DNA of 64,000 nt from Macrococcoides canis. Its GTDB lineage: Bacteria > Bacillota > Bacilli > Staphylococcales > Staphylococcaceae. Where the stretch lies: contig NZ_CP021059.1 of assembly GCF_002119805.1 (NCBI RefSeq), forward strand, positions 1,302,001 to 1,366,000, read 5' to 3'. Made by a program: the position numbers and the translations under genes. The notes under the pieces were generated by a model that was not told the origin of the DNA, did not search any database, and saw nothing but the letters and a program-made list of their open reading frames with translations. Every line of letters begins with the position of its first letter. Position 1 is the first letter of the stretch. Positions 9,518 to 16,376 of this stretch are shown here, in pieces.

Positions 9518-9929
9518 CTTCTATAAAAAAGACTCCTTTCTTTATTCCTTCCAGCATGATGATGTAGCCCACACCATCTACTTTTCGAACGATACGATTA
9601 TGCTGGTATTCATATGTAACTAAATCCGCCTGAAGTGCTATCTGAAGTCTGCCGTTCATAACCGTAACATCCTGCGCATTTTTAAGTTCAGTAGAAATCT
9701 CCCTTAAAAATAAAGCCGTGTTTATATCGTGATGATCAGTAGAACGCCCGTTAAATTGATAAATCTGCATTAAAATCATCGGAATGATCGAAATGATGAT
9801 TAATATTACTGCCATATTAATAAGCATTTCAAGCAGTGTAAACGCCTTATTTGAACGTATGACATAATTCAGATGCTTTAATGCAGATTTTGTTTGCTTC
9901 ACGTGTATATTCTCCCTCTCTAATAACAA
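9450..9929 (-). CDS. comGF: Competence minor pseudopilin ComGF
   Basis: A 159-aa protein with a type IV pilin-like N terminus, KAFTLLEMLINMAVILIIIS (from about residue 28). The prepilin cleavage would fall before F, with A rather than G at -1. The C-terminal part (AFTLLE...NGRLQIALQ...GIKKGVFF) fits ComGF. It overlaps comGE by 83 nt, so the true start may lie a little downstream. It is part of the DNA-uptake pseudopilus. Confidence 0.85.
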   Translation of the reverse strand: MLLERENIHVKQTKSALKHLNYVIRSNKAFTLLEMLINMAVILIIISIIPMILMQIYQFNGRSTDHHDINTALFLREISTELKNAQDVTVMNGRLQIALQADLVTYEYQHNRIVRKVDGVGYIIMLEGIKKGVFFIEDEHLYISLQSKNESIPKKYQVL

Positions 9930-10089
9930 TATGCGTATACAGTAAACGAATCTTTTCCAGCGTCACTTGTTTCCTATGATAAGTAATGGACATTTCTTGA
10001 TACATAGGAATCAGCAGCATGACAATCAGAATAATGATAGAAAAGGCAAACATGCTATCTATCAATAAAAATCCACTATAGCGCTTCAA
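9847..10089 (-). CDS. comGE: Competence minor pseudopilin ComGE
   Basis: An 80-aa pseudopilin-like protein with SGFLLIDSMFAFSIIILIVML at the N terminus: glycine before the cleavage position, then a hydrophobic helix. It overlaps comGD by 14 nt and comGF by 83 nt, typical tight comG packing. Confidence 0.82.
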   Translation of the reverse strand: MKRYSGFLLIDSMFAFSIIILIVMLLIPMYQEMSITYHRKQVTLEKIRLLYTHIVIREGEYTREANKICIKASELCHTFK

Positions 10090-10522
10090 TTCTCATTCTC
10101 CCCCAGTGAATCTGAAAGATTAGACGATATTTTTTATTGCCTATATAATAGATTACCGACCCGCCTTTATTAATCCCCCTACCATCGAAATAATACTGGA
10201 TATTATAAGAACTATTGTGCCGGTCAATATAGCCGTCATCTATTCTATAGGAAGCATTGATGCCAATCGTTGACGATTTTATATAGATTGTGTCACTTCC
10301 CGGAGGAAATGACACATAGATTATCGCCTTAGATACGATAGCTTTTGTCTGATAGTAATTTAGCAGTGAAATAATTTCATCATTAATCTCTTCATGCTTT
10401 ATATCTTCAATTTCAAAGCTGTTTTTCGGAACAATGACAATGATAATAGAGATTATCATCAGCACAATGAGCATTTCTATATATGAAAATGCTTTAAGCA
10501 CCAATTGATGCCACTCCATCAT
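10076..10522 (-). CDS. comGD: Competence minor pseudopilin ComGD
   Basis: A 148-aa protein with the pilin-like segment KAFSYIEMLIVLMIISIIIVIV near the N terminus and a soluble C-terminal domain (GSDTIYIKSSTIGI...YYFDGRGINKGGSV). It overlaps the end of comGC by 29 nt. It is an accessory pilin of the transformation machinery. The reading frame is intact, but its operon promoter now lies beyond a 52-kb prophage. Confidence 0.85.
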   Translation of the reverse strand: MMEWHQLVLKAFSYIEMLIVLMIISIIIVIVPKNSFEIEDIKHEEINDEIISLLNYYQTKAIVSKAIIYVSFPPGSDTIYIKSSTIGINASYRIDDGYIDRHNSSYNIQYYFDGRGINKGGSVIYYIGNKKYRLIFQIHWGRMRIEAL

Positions 10523-10787
10523 TAATTATGATGTCCGTTCCGTCCTTACATTTCACCTGATTTTCTTGTAAATAATCAGGAACAAGTTCATTAACTGTTG
10601 AAGGTGTATTCCCTTTTTCAAGTCGGTATGCTTCAATCTGACCTTGCACCATCCTTACTTGAGCTTCACACCCTTTAGCCTGTACAGTCTTAGACTGTTT
10701 AGCGATATTCGGAATGATCACGATGATTAATATTGAAATAACGAGTAATACTAATAACATTTCAATTAACGTTATCAATTTCATCAT
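10494..10787 (-). pseudogene. comGC: Major competence pseudopilin comGC, 3' portion with a phage-derived start
   Basis: From TLIEMLLVLLVISILIIVIIPNIAKQ onward this is ComGC, including GCEAQVRMVQGQIEAYRLEKG. The first residues (MMKLI) come from prophage DNA to the right of the attachment core (10758-10772). The authentic start and leader, ending KNDG before FTLIEM, are on the other side of the prophage at 62513-62593. The new N terminus lacks the -1 glycine needed by prepilin peptidase and has only a weak AGAAGAAA ribosome site. The protein is therefore unlikely to be processed into a pilus subunit. Confidence 0.88.
10758..10772 (+). other. Left attachment core
   Basis: CATTTCAATTAACGT here matches CATTTCAATCAACGT at 62525-62539 with one mismatch. 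Both encode the TLIEM segment of ComGC on the minus strand. The 9-bp stretch CATTTCAAT is identical and is the likely crossover region. Confidence 0.85.
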
Positions 10788-10869
10788 TTTCTTCTGTTTT
10801 CCGACTCTTTATATATCAATGATTTTATGTGAATTTATTTTCTTCAATTTTCATTAATTTAATTTTATT

Positions 10870-10963
10870 TGTGGTCGCGATGTGGTCATAGCATAAATCT
10901 TAATTATGGAGTGTGGTCAGAAACAAAATAGTTAAAACGTAATCACTCTTATATATGTGGTCA
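10870..10963 (+). repeat. Four direct repeats TGTGGTC(A/G), likely integrase arm sites
   Basis: TGTGGTCG (10870-10877), TGTGGTCA (10881-10888), TGTGGTCA (10912-10919) and TGTGGTCA (10956-10963) all point the same way within 200 bp of the left attachment core. Two more copies lie beside the right core. Spaced short direct repeats near both ends are typical arm-type binding sites of tyrosine integrases with an N-terminal arm-binding domain. Confidence 0.7.
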
Positions 10964-10975
10964 TTAAATTTTTAC

Positions 10976-11005
10976 TTGTTTTTATACGAACATACGTTCT
11001 ATAAT
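10976..11005 (+). promoter_or_regulatory. Promoter with LexA (SOS) box
   Basis: A TTGTTT -35 (10976-10981) and TATAAT -10 (11000-11005) flank CGAACATACGTTCT (10987-11000), a close match to the Gram-positive LexA consensus CGAAC-N4-GTTCG. It drives the two yolD-like region genes. Confidence 0.75.
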
Positions 11006-11027
11006 TTAGTTAAAGGAGATGATGAAC

Positions 11028-11285
11028 ATGAGAGTATACGAATTAATCGATCATGAACTATACGAAAAAATGAAAGATGATTATGTTTTAAAAGAATTGC
11101 AGATGAATCTAGGTGACGAGTTTAAGTATATAATTTTTCTGATAGATAAAGAAGTGCAGGAGAAAAGTGCTTTAGCCTTCTTACAAGAAATGAATGATAT
11201 TGATCTTTTTGATGAAATGGATGATAAGGATAAAGTTTATTTCTGCGTGGTGAGTAACTTTGAAAGTCCACAATTTAAACGTTAA
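11028..11285 (+). CDS. Hypothetical SOS-controlled phage protein
   Basis: An 85-aa acidic protein (MRVYELIDHELYEKMKDDY...) with no motif I recognise. The ATG at 11028 is preferred because AAGGAG ends 9 nt upstream; two ATGs at 11019 and 11022 overlap the ribosome site region. It precedes and overlaps a YolD-like gene and lies right behind a LexA box, so it is probably made during DNA damage. An accessory role in lesion bypass or phage induction is only a guess. Confidence 0.7.
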   Translation: MRVYELIDHELYEKMKDDYVLKELQMNLGDEFKYIIFLIDKEVQEKSALAFLQEMNDIDLFDEMDDKDKVYFCVVSNFESPQFKR

Positions 11286-11691
11286 TCACCCTAAAGTACC
11301 TGACCATTTAATAGAAGAAACTGATTACAGGAATATTCCCGCTCAATATCTTGAGCGTAACATTCCAAAAGGTCGCGGAATGATTAAGTGGGCACCCTTT
11401 GCAACTATGCCACAGCAATATGCAGATATAAAACGTCAAATACAATCACAAGACTATTTTTATATGCCTGCATTAAGCGATGAACAAATAATTGAAATCA
11501 ACGTTAAGTTACATCACTATTCGTGTATGCCTTCATCGTGTACTATAATCTATCACAATGATCATCAATTACATGAAATTGATTGTGTCATTGAAAAAAT
11601 AGATGAATTCAATCAAGAAGTTCAAGTTAGGACATGTTATAATCATAAGAAACTTTTGCTTAAGTTTAAATGTATAGTCGAAGTAAGATGA
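11260..11691 (+). CDS. YolD-like family protein
   Basis: A 143-aa protein with the YolD signature RGMIKWAPFATMPQQYADIKRQIQSQD in the middle and DEQIIEINVKLH then CTIIYHNDHQLHEIDCVIEKID in the second half. YolD-like proteins are usually encoded next to Y-family polymerases (UvrX) and are SOS-induced; no polymerase is present here. The likely start is TTG at 11260, overlapping the upstream gene by 26 nt, which suggests coupled translation. Confidence 0.8.
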   Translation: MKVHNLNVNHPKVPDHLIEETDYRNIPAQYLERNIPKGRGMIKWAPFATMPQQYADIKRQIQSQDYFYMPALSDEQIIEINVKLHHYSCMPSSCTIIYHNDHQLHEIDCVIEKIDEFNQEVQVRTCYNHKKLLLKFKCIVEVR

Positions 11692-11722
11692 TAAATAAAA
11701 TAATATCATAATAATACTTTTA

Positions 11723-11754
11723 AAAGCACCCTATCAATTAAGATAAGGTGCTTT
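11723..11754. terminator. Stem-loop terminator
   Basis: AAAGCACC pairs with GGTGCTTT, with an inner TAT/ATA extension, between the yolD-like gene and the next unit. The T run on the minus strand is longer, so it may work in both directions. Confidence 0.6.
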
Positions 11755-11846
11755 CCGGCTATTTATCCGTAATTTAAATATCCATCTATATAACCGAAAT
11801 CCTTTCTAAATAATATGATAAAATGAGAATAAAAAGGAGGGTTCCG

Positions 11847-12068
11847 GTGTACGTATTATTTGAATATTTCTCTGACTACGAATCACCAATCATTAACATT
11901 GTAATTGCGACAGATGATATAACAAAAATAGAAAATTTTATAAGTAAAGAAAATGTTAATAAGATAATGTTATTTGAAGATGAAACAATTTATTTATGTC
12001 TAAATAAAAGATTTATACTTAAGCGAGTAAGTTTAAACAAAATAGAACGCGTTGAGGTGATTGCATGA
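11847..12068 (+). CDS. Small hypothetical protein, first gene of an unknown two-gene unit
   Basis: 73 aa starting at GTG 11847 (MYVLFEYFSDYESPIINIVIATDD...), chosen because AGGAGG lies 7 nt upstream; an ATG eight codons earlier would swallow the ribosome site. It has no recognised motif. Its stop overlaps the next start by 4 nt (ATGA), so the pair is translationally coupled. It lies in the accessory zone between the lysis genes and attL, where phages carry cargo. Confidence 0.7.
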   Translation: MYVLFEYFSDYESPIINIVIATDDITKIENFISKENVNKIMLFEDETIYLCLNKRFILKRVSLNKIERVEVIA

Positions 12069-12769
12069 AACTTTTTAAGGATATGAATTGGTATGAACAA
12101 AGTTATGAAAAGTTAAGATTTGCAGGTAAAAAAATTGAATGTTTAAAGCAACAGAAAACCTTTGATAATGACGATCTTATAATGTTGAACTTATTACTTA
12201 CCGTCCTCAAATCACCAATGGAATACGCTATTGCCGCTATACAAGAATCAAATGGAGTAACAGATCAAAAGAGCTATGTACCTTTTAAACACAATAATCA
12301 AAAAATGAGAAATTATATCCGCAATGTAAAAACTCGATTAGGTACTGATTCTCAGGAAATTATTGACGCTCTTTTGGAACTTCAATCAAATGATATCTAT
12401 AACCAGTTTAATGCTATGCAAAACAATGAAAAACACGGTTCAATAAACTTTCACGATATACAACATACACAGCATATTGGCTTTGCACAAATTGGAGGAT
12501 TAACATTGTCTAACGCTTCTTTTGTCAATAATGGGACCAAAGGAATATTTATAGCTAATGAAGATGGTGAGATAGATCTAACTTCTAATCCTACCTACTC
12601 ATATAATCAGAGTCTTAAGTTTAACCATAATAATGAAGACGTTTTTGAATTTCTTGAATTAATACATTTTAGAACATCTAAATTCATCGAGAAAGTTCAC
12701 TCTTTTTTAAACTATCATAAAGAAACCCCATCTAGTGACGACCAAGAAACTAGACAGGCGGATCAATAA
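12065..12769 (+). CDS. Hypothetical protein, second gene of the unknown two-gene unit
   Basis: A 234-aa soluble protein. The N-terminal half looks helical (MNWYEQSYEKLRFAGKKIECLKQQ...). The middle is rich in short beta-like and Asn/Gly stretches (HTQHIGFAQIGGLTLSNASFVNNGTKGIFIANEDGEID). The C-terminal helix precedes a polar tail. I do not recognise a family. Its place in the phage cargo zone makes a lysogen-expressed function such as defence or host modulation possible, but nothing in the sequence proves it. Confidence 0.7.
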   Translation: MKLFKDMNWYEQSYEKLRFAGKKIECLKQQKTFDNDDLIMLNLLLTVLKSPMEYAIAAIQESNGVTDQKSYVPFKHNNQKMRNYIRNVKTRLGTDSQEIIDALLELQSNDIYNQFNAMQNNEKHGSINFHDIQHTQHIGFAQIGGLTLSNASFVNNGTKGIFIANEDGEIDLTSNPTYSYNQSLKFNHNNEDVFEFLELIHFRTSKFIEKVHSFLNYHKETPSSDDQETRQADQ

Positions 12770-12798
12770 ATTTTTATACATATATTATAACATCAAAA

Positions 12799-12832
12799 AA
12801 GCCCCACACTCAACTTAATGAGTGCAGGGCTT
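12799..12832. terminator. Bidirectional terminator
   Basis: AAGCCC...ACTCA pairs with TGAGT...GGGCTT between convergent genes, with A/T runs on both sides. Confidence 0.8.
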
Positions 12833-12847
12833 AATGAAATTAATAAA

Positions 12848-13255
12848 TTATAATTTTTTAATTTGATAAGTTTGAACTTTCTTAGGTGTTTTGTATGTTC
12901 CATCTGTATAGTTTACAATCGTACCATATAAATACCAACCTTTATAACCCTTATCATTGTAAGCTTTATAAGTCCAAACACATACATAATTCTTCTTAGT
13001 ACTACTTAATAATAACTTATCTACCATTTGGATAACAAGTTGCTTTTTTATTTTGAATTTAGAAGAAGCTACATCCACAATTGCACTTTTTACTGTAATT
13101 AAATTCTTATTGCTATAAACACTACATTTCTTTGGAGAAACAATATGACTATCTGGACCTGGTCTTACATCAACCGCTTTCGCTTCATGACTAGGAAAAA
13201 GCACTCCAAAACTTAATACCATTACCATTAACAAACTAAATACTTTGTTTTTCAT
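12848..13255 (-). CDS. Small secreted protein, probable lysogenic cargo (moron)
   Basis: A 135-aa protein with a clear Sec signal peptide (MKNKVFSLLMVMVLSFGVLFPSHEAKA, cleavage after AKA near residue 27). The mature part is basic, with two cysteines (in KKCSVYS and YVCVWTY) and aromatic-rich segments GYKGWYLYGTIVNYTDGTY. No family is recognised. It has its own promoter and terminator, unlike its late-gene neighbours, so it can be made by the lysogen. A role in host interaction is inferred only from secretion and position. Confidence 0.78.
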   Translation of the reverse strand: MKNKVFSLLMVMVLSFGVLFPSHEAKAVDVRPGPDSHIVSPKKCSVYSNKNLITVKSAIVDVASSKFKIKKQLVIQMVDKLLLSSTKKNYVCVWTYKAYNDKGYKGWYLYGTIVNYTDGTYKTPKKVQTYQIKKL

Positions 13256-13292
13256 AAAATACCTCCTAAAATTATTTCCTTAATTATTCAGA

Positions 13293-13321
13293 ATTATACA
13301 TTTATTAGAAATTAATAGCAA
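13293..13321 (-). promoter_or_regulatory. Promoter of the secreted cargo gene
   Basis: TTGCTA (-35, 13316-13321) and a consensus TATAAT (-10, 13293-13298) are separated by 17 nt on the minus strand. They lie upstream of an AGGAGG ribosome site and the ATG at 13255. Confidence 0.72.
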
Positions 13322-13375
13322 GAGTTATCTGAAAATATTAGTAATTTATATTGCGATTTGTTTTCCCGTAAATAA

Positions 13376-13409
13376 AAAAGCCACACAATCAACAAGAGTG
13401 CGGGGCTTA
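13376..13409 (-). terminator. Late-operon terminator after endolysin
   Basis: AAGCC-CAC pairs with GTG-GG-CTT in a stem directly after the endolysin stop. On the minus strand it is followed by a T-rich run. Confidence 0.65.
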
Positions 13410-13418
13410 AAGTTTAAT

Positions 13419-14246
13419 TTATTTAATTTTTCCCCAAAGAGTTCCATCTACTCCGTTTTTATGTGTTCTAATTGGTAAATAAATACGCTTACCATCGTTA
13501 GCATCGTATGCTACCCATACATAGCCATCTTGTACCATTACTTCATCATACTTAACTGTAGCTTTAGCAGGTAACTTACCGGCTTTATTCTTAGCAATCG
13601 CAAATGGTCCTACATAATAAGCCTGAATAGGCTCACTACCATTAATAAACGTACCTTTTTCATTTTTCCAACGAGTACCGTACTGATTCAGTTGCCATCC
13701 ACCTGTATTTTTAGCTGGTGCTTTCTGTACAGTCGCAGTCTTAACTGGTGCTTTACCACCGTTAGCATAATATAAAATACGTTCAACAAAATGACGTTTA
13801 ACACTCGCTACAGACTTACCATGTAAATCCCACGATCTGTGCGGACATGCTGTAGGCGATAATTCTTTGTGAAGCCACACAGTTTTTTCGTTAATAGGAA
13901 TATTATATGATTGCATTACTTCTGCCACTAACTTGAATGTTTCTTCTTCGTTGCGGAGGAATTGAGCATCACTCGCAGTCATTGACTGACATACTTCAAA
14001 TCCAATTAAATTCGAATTCCCCCACGCGTTACCTGTATGCCAAGCAATTCGATTTGTATATTGTGCTAATAAGATACTACCTTCTGATACATAATAGTGA
14101 GCAAAACCATTTTCTAATGGATGATTTGCTAAAAATGATTTATAACCTACACCTGTTAGTGGTCCAGCATCATTATGGATTACAACTCCCACTGGTTTCA
14201 TTGCTCCTGGATTACGATTTACTATACTTGTTATTACTTGTGTCAT
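13419..14246 (-). CDS. Endolysin: N-acetylmuramoyl-L-alanine amidase with C-terminal SH3-like domain
   Basis: 275 aa. The N-terminal Amidase_2 domain (about 1-150) shows the zinc histidines in GVVIHNDAG, the GFAHYYV segment and ELSPTACPHRSWDLHG. A linker rich in Lys/Ala/Pro (about 160-180) leads to a C-terminal SH3b-type cell-wall-binding domain (GTRWKNEKGTFINGS...DGYVWVAYDANDGKRIYLPIRT). It cuts the bond between muramic acid and the stem peptide at lysis. ATG 14246 has GGAGGAG upstream; it starts 1 nt after the holin stop. Confidence 0.93.
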   Translation of the reverse strand: MTQVITSIVNRNPGAMKPVGVVIHNDAGPLTGVGYKSFLANHPLENGFAHYYVSEGSILLAQYTNRIAWHTGNAWGNSNLIGFEVCQSMTASDAQFLRNEEETFKLVAEVMQSYNIPINEKTVWLHKELSPTACPHRSWDLHGKSVASVKRHFVERILYYANGGKAPVKTATVQKAPAKNTGGWQLNQYGTRWKNEKGTFINGSEPIQAYYVGPFAIAKNKAGKLPAKATVKYDEVMVQDGYVWVAYDANDGKRIYLPIRTHKNGVDGTLWGKIK

Positions 14247-14247
14247 A

Positions 14248-14514
14248 TTATTTCTCCTCCATTTTTTCGTTATTATCTTCAATATCTAGTACGTTCTTAA
14301 ACTTCTGTGCTTGTTGTGCATTATGTGTGAAGTTATTGTTTTTCCAATAACCCCACGCGATTGATCCAATAAGAATCAAGTCGCTTAATGTTTGGTAAAT
14401 CAATGCTTCGTCACTTTGAATGACTGGTTTACCATAATGTGCTAGTAGTGAGTTGATTAGTGCAATCACTAGCACAATCAATCTTGTAATTGCTTGTTTT
14501 AATTCGTTATTCAT
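14248..14514 (-). CDS. Holin (SPP1-type)
   Basis: 88 aa with two hydrophobic segments (LIVLVIALINSLLAHYG and LSDLILIGSIAWGYW), followed by WKNNNFTHNAQQAQKF and a charged tail, the pattern of the SPP1 holin family. It forms membrane holes that release the endolysin. It is directly followed by the endolysin gene; ribosome site GGAGGG. Confidence 0.9.
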   Translation of the reverse strand: MNNELKQAITRLIVLVIALINSLLAHYGKPVIQSDEALIYQTLSDLILIGSIAWGYWKNNNFTHNAQQAQKFKNVLDIEDNNEKMEEK

Positions 14515-14559
14515 TTATAAATCCCTCCAATTAAAATAGACGCACCAAATGGCACGCCC

Positions 14560-14946
14560 TTATTTAAAAAATATTTGAGCAAAAGCAAAGGCACTTCCGC
14601 CGATTGTGGCGAAAGCACCTATTATTGCTACAATGATCTTGTCATTCGCATTCTTTCGTTTGCTGATAAATTCTTCGTGTGAATCAACCTTACCTTTTAA
14701 CTTATCAACTTCACCCTTAAATCCACTCATAGTATCATTTAGCGTTACCATTTGACCCTCAATGTTAGTAAGTGATTTTACAAGTGGTTTCTGTGATTCG
14801 CTAAACAATGTAATAGCTTTATCAAGTAAGTGATAATTTTTTGTATGTTTATCATCAACATCATCAATGTATTTATAAATTTCTCTCTTGTCTCTTTCTC
14901 GTTGTATTTGTACATCTTTAAAAGACTCTATTTTATCGTTTTCCAA
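14560..14946 (-). CDS. XhlA-like membrane-anchored lysis accessory protein
   Basis: About 128 aa from a TTG start at 14946; GTG starts at 14961 and 14958 are alternatives. A long charged coiled coil (about 10-100) is followed by a single C-terminal transmembrane helix (IIVAIIGAFATIGGSAFAFAQIFF). This is the layout of the XhlA/hemolysin-like proteins that accompany holins in Bacillus prophages. It lies directly upstream of the holin gene. Confidence 0.72.
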   Translation of the reverse strand: MENDKIESFKDVQIQRERDKREIYKYIDDVDDKHTKNYHLLDKAITLFSESQKPLVKSLTNIEGQMVTLNDTMSGFKGEVDKLKGKVDSHEEFISKRKNANDKIIVAIIGAFATIGGSAFAFAQIFFK

Positions 14947-15394
14947 AATAGCTAACACCACCTATAAATCCGATTACACCTAAACCAGCTGATAATATTA
15001 AAAATCCTATAGGTGTTAACCAGTTAATCGAATTGTTAATCCCAGCGACTGCCAGAAAGAAATAAAAGAATGACAGCCCTATACCGCCGATCATAACTAG
15101 AAGATCATATATTGTTCTTGTTAGTCTATGTGGTATATAAAAGCAACTTGCTATCAGACATATACTGAAGAACATAATGACAGCCCCCCAGGTCCACAAA
15201 GGAAAAACTTGGTGGAGCGCTTCATACAAAGGGCTGTCATTTACTGCAGTATCAGATTCTAAAATCCAGAATGATGCTCTTGCTAATGAATATAAACCAA
15301 AAGTAAAAGTAGATGCGCATGTCAACTTCTCAGGTGTCGATAGTGGTCGTGAAATCTTTGAATCATCTGGTGTTACATCATCAATTCTGTTCAT
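14933..15394 (-). CDS. Phage membrane protein with four transmembrane segments
   Basis: 153 aa. A soluble N-terminal tail of about 30 residues precedes four hydrophobic helices (around 31-47, 66-84, 92-112 and 122-146). No known motif. It lies between tail and lysis genes with AAGGAG before the ATG. It may belong to the lysis cassette, or be a cargo membrane protein acting in superinfection exclusion; neither is shown by sequence. Confidence 0.75.
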   Translation of the reverse strand: MNRIDDVTPDDSKISRPLSTPEKLTCASTFTFGLYSLARASFWILESDTAVNDSPLYEALHQVFPLWTWGAVIMFFSICLIASCFYIPHRLTRTIYDLLVMIGGIGLSFFYFFLAVAGINNSINWLTPIGFLILSAGLGVIGFIGGVSYFGKR

Positions 15395-15428
15395 TTAATC
15401 AACTCCTTTTAATTTTATCTATAATAAA

Positions 15429-15459
15429 AACCCCTAGTCACTTTGCGTGATTAGAGGTT
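15429..15459 (-). terminator. Terminator
   Basis: AACCCCTA-TCAC pairs with GTGA-TAGAGGTT, followed on the minus strand by TTTTTATTATAG. It lies between the small membrane ORF and the four-helix protein gene, so the lysis genes may need read-through or another promoter. Confidence 0.75.
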
Positions 15460-15464
15460 GGATA

Positions 15465-15578
15465 TTATTTTGATTTTAACTTTTCTTCTAATTTCGTAAT
15501 TCTTATACTCTGTCCAAGGCTTAGGGTGATTGAAGTTATGAATGTCATGATCATCATTATCATTAAAAAAATCAACAT
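15465..15578 (-). CDS. 37-aa single-helix membrane protein
   Basis: A short ORF, MLIFLMIMMIMTFITSITLS... followed by LGQSIRITKLEEKLKSK. It has one hydrophobic N-terminal helix and a charged cytoplasmic tail of the kind seen in small phage tail/lysis-region proteins. The ribosome site (AAAGTAGG) is modest. It sits between a terminator and the zinc-ribbon gene on the same strand. Confidence 0.55.
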   Translation of the reverse strand: MLIFLMIMMIMTFITSITLSLGQSIRITKLEEKLKSK

Positions 15579-15586
15579 GAATTAAC

Positions 15587-16222
15587 CTACTTTCTTCTTT
15601 TTTTATATCTTGATTTCTTTTTTTCTTTAATTTTAGATTTTCTCTCTAAATGCGGCATTCTTTTTTCTTCCGAATTACTATGAATATTTTTCAAAATTTT
15701 TGTTTGTTTCTTTTCTTCTTTTAGTTTTTCTTTTTCTATCCTTACTAGTTCAGTACTATTTTTTTCGGTAGTTGAAGCTGTGAATTCATTTTTAACTTGC
15801 AATCCAAAACCAGCAATAGTTATTAAACCTAACAATATATTAATCGCAGCTTGCATGTTATTATTATGCGGTTGGGACATAATCTTCTTAAGTAATTCAA
15901 TAAACGGATAGTAATCTTCACTTATAGCGCTTAAATGTTGTTCCACATCCTTAATGTCCTCGTAAGCTTTAACGTTTTTTAATACTTTAATCATAGCTTC
16001 TAATTCTTTTTTATTGGAATAAGCTTTTATTTCGAGAAATCCATCAATCATTGCGTATTCTCCAGGTATACCTCTAATAATCCCTCCATCATTAGGACAA
16101 GTGCCAAGTATGATATTACCAAATGTAGCATCTTCTAAAAATTCACCTAGAATCATTCCTTTATGTTGATATATTTTTCCACAACTTTCGCAATATCCAG
16201 GCATCATTACACTATTATCCAT
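15587..16222 (-). CDS. Hypothetical protein with N-terminal zinc-ribbon pair and basic tail
   Basis: 211 aa. The N-terminal part has CESCGKIY and, further on, CPNDGG, a partial zinc-ribbon pattern. A hydrophobic segment lies near residue 125-140 (AAINILLGLITIAGFGLQV), and the C terminus is extremely basic (KSKIKEKKKSRYKKRRK). The family is unknown. Its Shine-Dalgarno AAGGGG is part of a 19-bp inverted repeat just upstream. Confidence 0.72.
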   Translation of the reverse strand: MDNSVMMPGYCESCGKIYQHKGMILGEFLEDATFGNIILGTCPNDGGIIRGIPGEYAMIDGFLEIKAYSNKKELEAMIKVLKNVKAYEDIKDVEQHLSAISEDYYPFIELLKKIMSQPHNNNMQAAINILLGLITIAGFGLQVKNEFTASTTEKNSTELVRIEKEKLKEEKKQTKILKNIHSNSEEKRMPHLERKSKIKEKKKSRYKKRRK

Positions 16223-16231
16223 AATAAAATC

Positions 16232-16282
16232 CCCTTATTATTTTCTTTTAAATATACTTCATCTAAAAGAAAATAATAAGGG
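16232..16282 (-). repeat. 19-bp perfect inverted repeat covering a ribosome-binding site
   Basis: CCCTTATTATTTTCTTTTA (16232-16250) and its exact complement (16264-16282) are separated by 13 nt. On the minus-strand RNA the 3' arm contains AAGGG(G), the ribosome site of the gene starting at 16222. No T run follows, so it is not a classical terminator. Confidence 0.8.
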
Positions 16283-16376
16283 AATATGCGTTCTATTTTT
16301 AACATTCAATCAATAATAATTCACACACATCTTCAGTACATAAGAGTAGAAGACGCGCTAATCAATTACATTAAGA

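Noticed and set aside
13937-14350. 137-codon plus-strand ORF opposite the endolysin and holin
   Set aside because: Antisense shadow rich in Leu; the minus-strand genes are clearly real.
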